From Panulirus ornatus (taxonomy: Eukaryota > Arthropoda > Malacostraca > Decapoda > Palinuridae), in contig NC_092228.1 of assembly GCF_036320965.1 (NCBI RefSeq), forward strand, positions 11,926,807-11,990,806: DNA of 64,000 bases, given 5' to 3'. How positions within the stretch are numbered: the first letter of the stretch is position 1; the number at the start of each line of letters is the position of its first letter. The position numbers were made by a program, and so were the translations under genes. Under the pieces are notes generated by a model that was not told where the DNA came from, searched no databases, and saw only the letters and a list, made by a program, of their open reading frames with translations. Shown here piece by piece: positions 32,936-44,400 of this stretch.

Positions 32936-33960
32936 GCGCCAGAAACACGAGGAAATAGCCTCATTCGCTGACATCCACCCTCCACCTGTCATGTGCAGTG
33001 CTCCGAACCAGAGACCCTGTCCACAACCAGGCATCAAAGACCTTTCCGTAGTCTCCCGCGACCGCTTCAGTATTCCCCCCTCTTTCAGTCCACTTGCAGC
33101 ACGTCCTGGAACTTCTAGGTACTGCCAGGAACAGTCGAAGAACGGCGTTATTTTCTCGCATCTTTTGTCTAGCTTTTATGAGCAATGCACGGAAACCAAA
33201 GCCTCCTGTTTACAGTCAAGCCATGCAGACGTTTCTTTGGTTCCTACTGACCACTTAATAAGCCCTGGCTCTGCACAATGACACCACGTCTCCTCTTGTT
33301 CACCGTATCGCTCCGATACCTTATCCCATGCACGTCTCTTTTCCTCTTGCATGTTCAGACCTTGATAACTCGAATCCTCTTTCATTCCATTTCCCACCTC
33401 CTTATGTCTCCCTCCACTATGCTCCTTCCACGCCTGACACATATCCTCTGAGTCAACCATTTTATACGCTTTCGCGAGATCTATAATTGCCACATATAGA
33501 TTCATCTTTTTCCAAATGTTTCCCATACCAATTCTTCAAAGCAAACACCTTGTCCACACACCCTTTCCTAAAAGCAGCATTGCTCTTCAGTCTAATGATG
33601 CCACCACCCTCTTAATCGCCACTCTTGTATACAACATGCCAGGTTTATTTAACTGACCAATACCTCTGTGATCGCAACATTCATTTAGTTGCCTTTATCA
33701 CACTATACGGGCATTTCGTCAGTCCTTAGGCGCCTCACCTTGAATCATTTATACTTTATAAATCCTGACTAGTCACTCAACAGCACTGTCACCCAACGTC
33801 TTGAGAAATTCAAATGCAATTCCATCCACTGTAACGTTTTTGCCGCACTCCGTCTCAAGCAAGGATATGACCACCTCTTTTCTGTTCCTCATACTATTCG
33901 CTTTGAATCTCTGGCACCGCATACCTGGAGCTACCGAGAAACTATCCAGTGACCCCTGCA
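32936..33960 (-). mobile_element. Old, internally deleted LINE relative
   Basis: The segment aligns by eye with the 3' end of LINE copy 1 (33300-33420 against about 405-540) and then jumps. 33440-33960 matches about 1440-1960 of copy 1, including the motif-A region (LYVAIIDLAKAYKMVD on the minus strand). About 0.9 kb is therefore missing inside. Many stops and frameshifts mark it as ancient. Its 3' UTR resembles that at 57840-58060. Confidence 0.7.
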
Positions 33961-34107
33961 GCTCAAAGGTTTCGCCACTCCCTGTATCATTGAAGTGATG
34001 GACTCCTTTGGAGTAAGAAATTTTTCTGAAGACTCCACTTCCAGTGATGTTACCAAGCTACAGGCCACCCTTCATTCACGACGTAACCCCGTGAAGGCGT
34101 AGTACGA

Positions 34108-34109
<2 letters not shown>
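33961..34109. other. No feature recognised
   Basis: A short stretch between the decayed LINE and a (TA)n tract. Confidence 0.3.

Positions 34110-34163
<54 letters not shown>
34110..34163. repeat. (TA)n tract
   Basis: About 27 units. I see no obvious element on either side of this one. Confidence 0.95.
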
Positions 34164-34165
<2 letters not shown>

Positions 34166-35896
34166 GATTATGCTTTGTTGTATGTAGGGTACATCTTGTG
34201 GAATCGTTTTGAACATCAAGTACCTACGTCTGTTGTGGTAATGCAGAGGCGAGTACAAGGGGAACCCTTATATATTTGTATGTATATCCATCACAGTGTA
34301 TTCCACCTGAGTTTAGAGTTAGATATAAAGAAGATGGACGACGTGTTGGGTCACGCTCAGGGAAAAACCTCCTCAAGATCATTGTCCAAGGCTAACTTGT
34401 GGGCCTTCTTGTCTTCCACACGAACGACACACGTTGCAACAAAGGCAGGCTACGCACACACTTTGACTCGTGCTCCTATGCACGCCAAGTCCTAGACCAT
34501 ATTGAACACATCTACTGGCACCTGGGTTTGCTCATACTCGCGCCTCACGAGGTCGCACTTTTTGCTCTTGAGTCTCACCGAACTGTAGATAGAGCCCCAT
34601 AGATTGCTGCACAGTGGAACTTGGTCTAACTCTACCATCCATACGATGTTCTGAAAATAATAAATCCCTTGAGCACAGCAGTAGGACTACTGCCAAGGGT
34701 CGTAGCGTCGTTCTTAAAGGTCGTCATCGTCGTCGTTCAAGGGAGGGAAATGAAAACCTTCTGACGCAGCGGGTTAGCCTTATGTACTCCTACTTACCTG
34801 CTACTCGAGAGGAACTTACTAGCTTCAGGCCCGTCATGAGTTCTATGAGGCCAACATGGCGATGAACTTGAGCAAAAGCGTTCCTCGGATTTGACGATGA
34901 GTTTATCTGAGGCGGCGTTTGTTCCGATAAGCGGGTTCGCATGTAACATGTAGTGACACTTGCTGTTGCCGAATGCCAACAATGCCAGATATATTATAAA
35001 AACTAGACGAGGGCTACTGGGGCAGAAATAGCCCTGCCCACTGTGGAGGGGACTCGCGAGTCTCGACCTTCCCGTCTACTGTGACAAATACCTAGAACCA
35101 CCACCGTGTTGTGGACGGTGTGTAACGAAAAGACACAAAATCATCTACGAAGTACTACTGGTAAACCAGGACCTACCTTTAATTGGATGGTATTGAATCA
35201 GGAATCCGTTTTCTTTGGGTATTACTGAGCCAGTATCAGATTTTCTTTGTTTATCAGGGGACCCGTATCCTCTGGATTCCGGTGCATCAGTACCCGGTTA
35301 TCCGTGCATATCGGTGGTGAATGTTTCTTTGGCATGGTCGTTCTTCCAGAAGGTACTCAAGACACCAGGAGGGAGGGTCAGCTTCCCCTCTACGTATTCA
35401 TGATAATTGGAACGGAACGATCCACAAATGCAAGCAGTTCCGGCCCAGAAGTACTTTCCAATTTGACTATCATCTTACGATTCCGTTCCACAGTTCGAAA
35501 TAACACTATGACTAAAAGGGAATGTAGTATAATGCAGTTCCAGGGGCGGGTCGTTGGTGAAAAGAAAGTCGGTCTATCGTAGCCAGAAATTCCTTTGAAT
35601 CACGCGGGACTAATGTTACCCACAGTAGTACTCGGGGAAAAGTAGTCACATGCATTTAAAGATTTCCTAAACAACAAGAGACATCTTGGGATTCCATGGC
35701 GTAGTACCATTTCAGCGCCATCGTATCCGTTCTATCTGTGTGATGACGTCACAGCGATATAAAGGAGTGACAGGGAACCTTGATAATGTCAGAACATAGA
35801 CATTCTTTGATAGGATTCAAGAGTGATTTATATATATACGTTTTTTGTGGTAGCTGAGACGCTACGGGCAACCAATGCTGTAATCAAGGCCATCTC

Positions 35897-35900
<4 letters not shown>
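34164..35900. other. No gene seen
   Basis: The composition is mixed. Open frames such as 35247-35582 show no family pattern. I recognise no mobile element. Confidence 0.35.

Positions 35901-35901
<1 letters not shown>

Positions 35902-35960
<59 letters not shown>
35902..35960. repeat. (TA)n tract
   Basis: About 29 units, left border of SINE-like copy C. Confidence 0.97.
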
Positions 35961-35963
<3 letters not shown>

Positions 35964-36188
35964 TTCAAACTATTTGCCATTTCCCGCGTTAGCGAGGTAG
36001 CATTAAGAACAGAGGACTGGGCCTTTGAGGGAATATCCTCACCTGGCCCCCTTCTCTGTTCCTTCTTTTGGAAAATTAAAAAGAAAAAAAGAGAGGGGAG
36101 GATTTCCAGCCCCACGCTCCCTCCCCTTTTAGTCGCCTTCTACGACACGCAGGGAATACGTGAGAAGTATTCTTTCTCCCCTATCCCC

Positions 36189-36190
<2 letters not shown>
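35961..36190 (-). mobile_element. SINE-like element sharing the LINE tail (copy C, the most complete)
   Basis: On the + strand it runs from GCCATTTCCCGCGTTAGCGA through GGGCCTTTGAGGGAATATCC and CTTCTTTTGGAAAATTAAAA. It continues to AGTCGCCTTCTACGACACGC and ends CTATCCCCAGGGA. It is flanked by (TA)n on both sides. I could not recognise tRNA-type A and B boxes, so the promoter class is unknown. It has no coding frame. Confidence 0.8.

Positions 36191-36275
<85 letters not shown>
36191..36275. repeat. (TA)n then (GT)n tract
   Basis: About 30 TA units followed by about 11 GT units, between SINE-like copy C and a LINE 3' end. Confidence 0.95.
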
Positions 36276-36418
36276 CCTGTGTATGTATACGTTGAAATGT
36301 ATAGGTATGTATATGTGCGTGAGTGGGCGCTTATGTATATACATGTGGGTGGGGTTGGGCCATTCTTTCGTCTGTTTCCCTGTGCTACCTCGCTAACGCG
36401 GGAGACAGCGACTAAGTA

Positions 36419-36422
<4 letters not shown>
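36276..36422 (+). mobile_element. LINE 3' end only
   Basis: The segment matches the 3' UTR of the RTE-like LINE (TTGGGCCATTCTTTCGTCTG, then CTACCTCGCTAACGCGGGA and GACAGCGACTAAGTATAAT). It has no reverse-transcriptase sequence. It is bounded by (TA)n at both ends. Confidence 0.8.

Positions 36423-36494
<72 letters not shown>
36423..36494. repeat. (TA)n tract
   Basis: About 36 units between the LINE 3' end and the Penelope-like element. Confidence 0.97.
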
Positions 36495-36496
<2 letters not shown>

Positions 36497-36499
36497 CAC

Positions 36500-37620
36500 A
36501 GGAAAATGAAACACGATAGGTTCCCAAGTGCACTTTCGTGTAATTATCACATCGTCAGGGGAGATACAAGAATGAGATAGAAGACGTAGAACAATCAGTT
36601 GATATACGAGGAAAAGACTTAGCTAACACGCAAAATTTTCTCCCTTAACAATTTCGTACCTTCTATCAATTTTACTGTAGAAGTGGAAAATAATTTTGTT
36701 ATTTTTAGATTGCATGATCCATAGGGATAGAACGTGCTAAGCTTAGCATATACAGAAAACCCACCAACATGCTCAGCTCAACATGCATTCCAGTCGATGT
36801 CCCGTAAGACATTCCGTATATGCAGTCCGGATGATGATGAGTTTTAGAGGATATATTCTGTTGGATCCAAGTTAAAGTATCCTAGATCTTTCGTTGATAA
36901 ATCCCTTAAATTGGCAAAAAAAAATAGTTTTGTAGAGTTAAACCCAAACTTTCCCCTGATACCAAGAATCTTTTAGTTCTTCATGTTAGGGATAATTTTG
37001 CATTACTTCCCATGTTGCTTAAATCCTATAATGTCAATGTAGCCTTCAGCAATAACAATACTGTAAAGAATATCTTAATCATAAACTCGTCAGAAAATTC
37101 TGGGGGGTGTGTTTACACAATACCTTGTATACATTTTTATGTTTTATGTTGGGCAGACTGGTAAGGTTCTTTGTGTTTGGCTTAAGCAACATGAACAGTA
37201 TGAAAAACAGGACAAGAACCAAATACTTTGTTAAATCATGTTAAAGATTATGACCATTGTATTGACTGGAATAATGCCAATTCAGTTATTAACTCACTTA
37301 GCACGAGAGATATCATTGAATCTTCTATTATTAGATACACAATGAATTGTAACATTGATATTAATGAAGGTCTATACAAATTGGATAGCTCTATTATAGG
37401 CAAAATTTATAAACAATTCCCTTTCTTTTCCACTTAATAATAGTTTTATGACAGGAATGTTGCCAGACCCGAACACCACCATCCGGTAAGATAGCGTTTT
37501 AGCTACGTCTCTTCCTTGTATCTTAACTGACTGTTCGACGTCTTGTATCAATCTTGTATCTCCCCTGGCATGATCATTACACGAAAGTGCACCTGGTAAC
37601 ATATCGTATTTAATTTTCCT
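36500..37620 (+). mobile_element. Penelope-like retroelement relic with inverted terminal repeats
   Basis: Two arms, 36500-36633 and 37488-37620 (reverse complement), are about 80% alike by eye. Both contain the segment GTGCACTTTCGTGTAAT and AGGGGAGATACAAGA. Between them the + strand reads in pieces as a Penelope protein. A segment with FLDCMIHRDR and YRKPTNM (end of the reverse transcriptase) is followed by a GIY-YIG endonuclease. Terminal repeats in inverted orientation are known for Penelope-like elements. The element is short and broken, so it is not active. Confidence 0.75.
36690..37437 (+). pseudogene. Penelope-like RT C-terminus and GIY-YIG endonuclease, frameshifted
   Basis: The GIY-YIG nuclease nicks the target for reverse transcription. 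Visible in order are DCMIHRDRT, then (other frame) YRKPTN, NNNTVKNILI, GVYTIPC (the GIY part) and YVGQTGK (the YIG part). These are followed by LKQHEQYEKQ and, from 37228, LNHVKDYDHCIDWNNANSV with the downstream helices ending at a stop at 37435-37437. At least two frame changes and several stops lie between the pieces. The main reverse-transcriptase palm is missing. Confidence 0.7.
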
Positions 37621-37647
37621 TTTTTTCCCATATACTCGATCGCGCGC

Positions 37648-37707
37648 ACCATTATTATTATTTTATTATTATTATTATTTTTATTATTATTATTATGATT
37701 ATTATTA

Positions 37708-37773
<66 letters not shown>

Positions 37774-37794
37774 TTATTATGATTATTATTATTC

Positions 37795-37833
<39 letters not shown>

Positions 37834-37850
37834 CATTATTATTATTATAC
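37648..37850. repeat. (ATT)n microsatellite, imperfect
   Basis: A long ATT tract with sporadic TTT and GAT/CAT variants. It directly follows the right arm of the Penelope-like element. The open frames of Ile or Asn runs within it are artefacts. Confidence 0.95.
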
Positions 37851-38081
37851 AAATCCAGGATCCAAATAAACTGGGGAACCCTTATCCATGGGCTGGAAGG
37901 TTGCGCCACACTCATCATCAGGGACAGGTGGAATCCTTTGAAGCGAGAAGTGCTTTTTGACGAAATTGTATTCTCTTTCGTCAAGTGACGGTGCTGCAGC
38001 TTCGCCAAAAGTGGCTTCACTAACGATGTAACCTCAAGCAGGCGGAGGCAAGGCTATGTATTTGTTAATACTCACGCACAC

Positions 38082-38260
38082 ACATACACACACCAGCTTA
38101 CGCCGTGTTCCTATTCATCAACCAGTCCCGTCGGGAGGATGAAGTTAGAATTGGCTGTAGATCGCCTGCTTCGTAGTGGGATTCGAACATTACATCAGAA
38201 GAGGTCAGGAGTGTCTTGTTATTCGGGATGAACCCACACCATTTATAATGTGAACTCAGG
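38082..38260 (-). mobile_element. tRNA-derived SINE (copy 1)
   Basis: On the minus strand, TGTTCGAATCC (B box, + strand 38179-38189) is followed by ACTTCATCCTCCCGACGGGA, TGGTTGATGAATAGG and a CTGGTGTGTG tail. The order and words match the copy at 59157-59321. The A box is not clear. The tail is a CA-rich tract at 38072-38094. Confidence 0.6.
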
Positions 38261-38280
38261 CCAAGGTATTGGTTTGGGTT

Positions 38281-38336
38281 GCCCCCAAAATTATGTCTTC
38301 GTTTTATAGTGGAAGTGAAATAGGATCCTTTATATT
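38281..38336. repeat. 56-bp direct repeat, first copy
   Basis: The block contains ATTATGTCTTCGTTTTATAG and GGATCCTTTATATT. It recurs at 39110-39165 with one mismatch. Confidence 0.9.
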
Positions 38337-38904
38337 TACGTCTGAACATTTCTTATGGTGGCGTTCGTTGTTTGTAAGGTGGGCGCGTGCGTGAATGTTG
38401 TTGGAGGTGCGTGCAGCTCGTGGAGTATGTGGGTATCAGCAAGAGTTTGGCTGAGCGATCCGCTGAGGACTTCATTGCTATTACTGAGGCAAGTTCCTGT
38501 ACGCGTATTTTCTTTTTACATGATTTCTGTCCTGACCACTGGTGCGTTTTTTATTATACTAATTTAGGTCTTTTCTATCTTGTCAACATATGTTTTTTTC
38601 CCCTATTACGTGATCCTTTCTAATACTCTCCCATGTTTCATATACATCAGTGTCTGTGAGGAGTGGTGTTTCATTTTTGAGGAGGATCAGCGTATTACTA
38701 TCTCTAGTAGGCAGGTATTTAACTCGCAGTAGGGGACCCTTTTCTTATCCATATTGTTAACTTCACCGTTTCAGTTTACACAGTGTGGGTCAAGTACACT
38801 TCTGTGTTCCTAGATGAGTAAAAGGCTATTGTGGCAGGTGAGCGGGGCGGTACTTTGCGTTTTATGCTGATGAAACAGGATTATTTTGGCAACGTGTGCC
38901 AGGA

Positions 38905-39099
38905 GGCCGATTCGTAGTCCATTGCTGGTGTCAGTCGGCGCGGCGCGGTGGACGGTGTGCTGCAGCCCGCAGTCACCACCACCTCAGCTGGTCACTAATG
39001 TCTCGCCAGGGAGAAAGTTCCTCTGCCAGAGGCGTGGTGTTCGACGCCTCCTTCTCTGAGCTGGATCTAAAGTACAAGATGGTTTCATGTGTCATTTAA
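38905..39099 (+). other. GC-rich exon-like segment, unassigned
   Basis: A CpG-rich patch includes an ATG at 38998 with a frame reading MSRQGESSSARGVVFDASF, SELDLKYKM and a stop at 39097. The frame looks protein-like and the surroundings do not. A weak donor (AAAGTACAA) lies near 39071. It could be a first coding exon or chance. Confidence 0.2.
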
Positions 39100-39109
39100 T
39101 TACGCGCTT

Positions 39110-39165
39110 GCCCCTAAAATTATGTCTTCGTTTTATAGTGGAAGTGAAATAGGATCCTTTATATT
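39110..39165. repeat. 56-bp direct repeat, second copy
   Basis: It is the same block as 38281-38336, 829 bp downstream and in the same orientation. The flanks differ, so the duplicated unit is short and sharply bounded. Confidence 0.9.
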
Positions 39166-40010
39166 GATTGATTGGAAACCTGTTGATTTTTATTCAGAAA
39201 GTTAACTCATGTATTTAGGGAGAGTAGGCCCCCAAACCTTTATTATTATTTTTTCTTGGTTTGAGGTAATTGGACAGCACTGGAAACACAGACGATAGCA
39301 AAACCAAAGACCATTTTACATTAATAATCAGTTTTAGTCGGACTCATTCGTCCTAGCCACACTTGACACATCCCAGCCATCACATTCTTGCTAGACTCCC
39401 CGGATCCCAGTCAACTCGTCCCATCCCCTCCTCCTCACCTGCCATGTCTCAGCTAGGACTGCAAGTCGTTACCCAGCCCCACCACATCTCGTGTAGTTAA
39501 TCTTACCTCAGTATGCAGCAGGTGACTTATCTTGCCGACCACACTTACCCTGTTAATCATGACATCAGGTGTTACAATCTTGGCTCACTATGAAACCATA
39601 GTCTTTTAGTATGATAGACTCAATCAGAAAAAAAATGGACAATCTCAAAGTTTCAGATGTCTTACCATTATGACTACCATTTCTTTTGTGCGGGGTTTGT
39701 CACAAGTATCTATCTCTAAAAGACGCCCTTTTTTCACCATGAGAAATACAGTGCTCTTGTGTGTGCCCGTATCTCTGTCTTAACACTGTACATTTCGCAT
39801 AAAGTACATTTTCCACAGATGCCAAAGTGTCGAAAGTAGATGTAGCGGCACGGTAATCGAAACGTAAGAACGCCTCGATCTTGTTACTCTCTCCTGCACG
39901 GTTTACGTGATATATTAAATTCATTGTGATGGACGGTGGGTTTCTTAATGTCTAACGGCACACCACATCTTTCTTGGACTCGCCCATTTCTGTATATGCC
40001 TTTCACAAAC
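39166..40010. other. No gene seen
   Basis: Unique-looking sequence. Loose CAGCCAxxxC words at 39360-39480 may be a decayed relative of the next array. Confidence 0.35.
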
Positions 40011-40238
40011 CAGCCAGACCCACCACGTCTCAGCCAGACCTATCACCTCCCAGCCAGACCCACCACGTCTCAGCCAGACCTATCACCTCCCAGCCAGACC
40101 CACCACGTCTCAGTCAGACCTATCACCTCCCAGCCAGACCCACCATGTCTCAGCCAGACCTATCACCTCCCAGCCAGACCCACCACGTCTCAACCAGACC
40201 TATCACCTCCCAGCCAGACCCACCACGTCTCAGCCAGA
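40011..40238. repeat. 40-bp tandem repeat, about 5.7 copies
   Basis: Each unit is CAGCCAGACCTATCACCTCC followed by CAGCCAGACC and CACCACGTCT, so it is itself a doubled 20-bp unit. Copies differ by single bases. The open frames through it follow from the repetition. Confidence 0.95.
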
Positions 40239-40239
40239 A

Positions 40240-41430
40240 TCGTCGCACCCCAATCAAAGCTCACTAAACACAAACAGGTGTTGTAGAGGCCACCTAGTGT
40301 GTATGGGAAGGCCAGCTGTGTGCGGTCCCCCTTCTCTCCTACACTGCATCGGGTCCATCTATTCTTACCCCTCGGTATCCGTGCTGACTCTTCTTATCAG
40401 ATGTTTTTTTACAAGGGAGCTGAGGAGGAATTCGGAGAAATGCAAATAGGTCTGGGAAAAGCTTTACACCCGGGCTATTTCTCGGTGCGCAGAGCAGAGC
40501 AGCCGTTTCTCCAGGTCTTACTTGCACTGCACACTAGGAAAGCTGTTCGTGTGTTGTTCATCTCTCCTTTTGTCTCGGTTTACCTTGAGGAAGAGTCTCT
40601 GATGCCTTCTGGGAGTTCAAACACACACACACTCCAGCGTACTCCCCAGGGCTGGGGCTCATTCGTACATTGATAAAGAATGATCGTCTAAACTGATGTT
40701 GCCTTACATTCATGCTACTCACTCTGTCCATAAGGTCATCAATTTGCTTGTTGATGGTCTTCATTTAAGTCGTACATAGACTATGATCGTTGCTGTTGCT
40801 GGGTTATAGTGCAAGTTGGTATCTTGTCGCCATATTTAACGATAGGCACATTTCTTTTTTCTACTCGGTAGTAATTCTTCGGTTAGTGATTTTCTTAACC
40901 AGCTTCTCAAATGTACCGTCCAAAGTCTCATCAAACTCCTCGGGTGTGTTGGGCAAGCCTCCATCACGCATATGTGCCTCGTATATTTTCTTTTCTTTAT
41001 TTTTTTTCATTACTTTCACATTTCAACAGTAGTTAAGTAAGGGGGATAGTAGTGTCTTTTCCGATCCCTTCTCTCGAAAACTTAAAGACTTCAGCCACTT
41101 CCATAAATCCTTCTTGTGTATAGGAATAACCTTTCCCAGTGGGTCATGTAATGTCATTAACTTCAGTGATGAGCTCACATGGCTGAAGGGTCGACTTACC
41201 TTCGTCAGCATGAGGACAGGTGTGACTGCTCTCAGCCGTAGGTTTGGTCCGGTGTCGTAATACTTATTGAGATTTGCTTTGTCACGTCATACGTACATGC
41301 TATGAGACGTGGTTTCAGGTGTGCGTCGCCACGGCTGCTGCCACGCATGCCTGCTCTTCTCAGGCGGAGTGTAACCAGTCTGTTACCTTTTACTTCATTT
41401 GAGTCACGTCATCCGTGTGTTATACGTGTG
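40240..41430. other. No gene seen
   Basis: Mixed sequence between two tandem arrays. Open frames (for example 40299-40673) show no recognisable pattern. Confidence 0.35.
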
Positions 41431-41433
41431 AGA

Positions 41434-44400
41434 GGTGTCTCCCCTGAGATGTGGATGGTGATTCCCCTGGATTATGGACGGTGATTCCCCTGGATTATGG
41501 ACGGTGATTCCCCTGGATTGTGGACGGTGATTCCCCTGGATTGTGGACGGTGATTCCCCTGGATTGTGGACGGTGATTCCCCTGGATTGTGGAGGGCGAT
41601 TCCCCTGGATTATGGACGGTGATTCCCCTGGATTGTGGAGGGTGATTCGCCTGGATTGTGGACGGTGATTCCCCTGGATTGTGGAGGGTGATTCGCCTGG
41701 ATTGTGGACGGTGATTCCCCTGGATTGTGGACTATGATTCCCCTGGATTGTGGAGAATGATTCCCCTGGATTGTGGAGGATGATTCCCCTGGATTGTGGA
41801 GGGTGATTCCCCTGGATTGTGGACTATGATTCCCCTGGATTGTGGACGATGATTCCCTTGGATTGTGGACGGTGATTCCCCTTGATTGTGGACTATGATT
41901 CCCCTGGATTGTGGACGATGATTCCCTTGGATTGTGGACGGTGATTCCCCTGGATTGTGGACGGTGATTCCCCTTGATTGTGGACTATAATTCACCTGGA
42001 TTGTGGACTATGATTCCCCTGGATTGTGGACGGTGATTCCCCTGGATTGTGGACTATAATTCCACTGGATTGTGGACGGTGAGTCGTCTGGATTGTAGAC
42101 GGTGATTCCCCTGGATTGTGGACTATAATTCCCCTGGATTGTGGACAGTGATTCCCCTGGATTGTGGACGGTGATTCCCCTGGATTGTGGACTATAATTC
42201 CCCTGGATTGTGGACGGTGATTCCCCTTGGATTGTGGACGATGATTCCCCTGGATTGTGGACTATAATTCCCCTGGATTGTGGACGGTGATTCGTCTGGA
42301 TTGTGGACGGTGATTCCCCTGGATTGTGGACTATAATTCCCCTGGATTGTGGACGGTGATTCCCCTGGATTGTGGACTATAATTCCCCTGGATTGTGGAC
42401 GGTGATTCCCCTGGATTGTGGATGGTGATCCCCCTGGATTGTGGACGATGATTCCCCTGGATTGTGGACGGTGATTCCCCTGGATTGTGGATGGTGATTC
42501 CCCTGGATTGTGGACGATGATTCCCCTGGATTGTGGATGGTGATTCCCCTGGATTGTGGACGATGATTCCCCTGGATTGTGGATGGTGATTCCCCTGGAT
42601 TGTGGACGATGATTCCCCTGGATTGTGGACGGTGATTCCCCTGGATTGTGGATGGTGATTCCCCTGGATTGTGGACGATGATTCCCCTGGATTGTGGATG
42701 GTGATTCCCCTGGATTGTGGACGATGATTCCCCTGGATTGTGGATGGTGATTCCCCTGGATTGTGGACGATGATTCCCCTGGATTGTGGACGGTGATTCC
42801 CCTGGATTGTGGATGGTGATTCCCCTGGATTGTGGACGATGATTCCCCTGGATTGTGGATGGTGATTCCCCTGGATTGTGGATGGTGATTCCCCTTGATT
42901 GTGGACGATGATTCCCCTGGATTGTGGACGGTGATTCCCCTGGATTGTGGATGGTGATTCCCCTGGATTGTGGACGATGATTCCCCTGAATTGTGGATGG
43001 TGATTCCCCTGGATTGTGGACGGTGATTCCCCTGGATTGTGGACTATAATTCCCCTGGATTGTGGATGGTGATTCCCCTGGATTGTGGACTGTGATTCGT
43101 CTGGATTGTGGACGATGATTCCCCTGGATTGTGGACGATGATTCCCCTGGATTGTGGACGGTGATTCCCTTGGATTGTGGACGGTGATTCCCCTGGATTG
43201 TGGAGGGTGATTCCCCTGGATTGTGGACGGTGATTCCCCTGGATTGTGGACGGTGATTCCCCTTGATTGTGGACGATGATTCCCCTGGATTGTGGACGGT
43301 GATTCCCTTGGATTGTGGACGGTGATTCCCCTGGATTGTGGAGGGTGATTCCCCTGGATTGTGGACGGTGATTCCCCTGGATTGTGGACTGTGATTCCCC
43401 TGGATTGTGGACGATGATTCCCCTGGATTGTGGACGATGATTCCCCTGGATTGTGGACGATGATTCCCCTGGATTGTGGACGGTGATTCCCCTGGATTGT
43501 GGACGGTGATTCCCCTGGATTGTGGACGGTGATTCCCCTGGATTGTGGACGGTGATTCCCCTGGATTATGGACGATGATTCCCCTGGATTGTGGACGATG
43601 ATTCCCCTGGATTGTGGATGGTGATTCCCCTGGATTGTGGACGGTGATTCCCCTGGATTGTGGACGATGATTCCCCTGGATTGTGGACGGTGATTCCCCT
43701 GGATTGTGGATGGTGATTCCCCTGGATTGTGGACGATGATTCCCCTGAATTGTGGACGGTGATTCCCCTGGATTGTGGACGGTGATTCCCCTGGATTGTG
43801 GACGATAATTCCCCTGGATTGTGGACGGTGATTCCCCTGGATTGTGGACGGTGATTCTCCTGGATTGTGGACGATGATTCCCCTGGATTGTGGACGATGA
43901 TTCCCCTGGATTGTGGACGATGATTCCCCTGGATTGTGGACGGTGATTCCCCTGGATTGTGGACGGTGATTCCCCTGGATTGTGGACGATGATTCCCCTG
44001 GATTGTGGACGGTGATTCCCCTGGATTGTGGACGGTGATTCCCCTGGATTGTGGACGGTGATTCCCCTGGATTGTGGACGATGATTCCCCTGAATTGTGG
44101 AGGGTGATTCCCCTGGATTGTGGACTATGATTCCCCTGGATTGTGGACGGTGATTCCCCTGGATTGTGGACGGTGATTCCCCTGGATTGTGGATGGTGAT
44201 TCCCCTGGATTGTGGACTATGATTCCCCTGGATTGTGGATGGTGATTCCCCTGGATTGTGGACTATGATTCCCCTGGATTGTGGATGGTGATTCCCCTGG
44301 ATTGTGGACTGTGATTCCCCTGGATTGTGGACGATGATTCCCCTGGATTATGGACGGTGATTCCCCTGGATTGTGGACGATGATTCCCCTGGATTGTGGA

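Noticed and set aside
35823..36509. A 228-codon frame with Tyr-Ile runs
   Set aside because: It is translated (TA)n joined to SINE and LINE 3' UTR sequence. The other Tyr-Ile frames at 31015, 32453, 57199, 57579 and 59460 have the same cause.
37658..38020. Frames of Ile, Asn or Leu runs
   Set aside because: Translation of the (ATT)n microsatellite.
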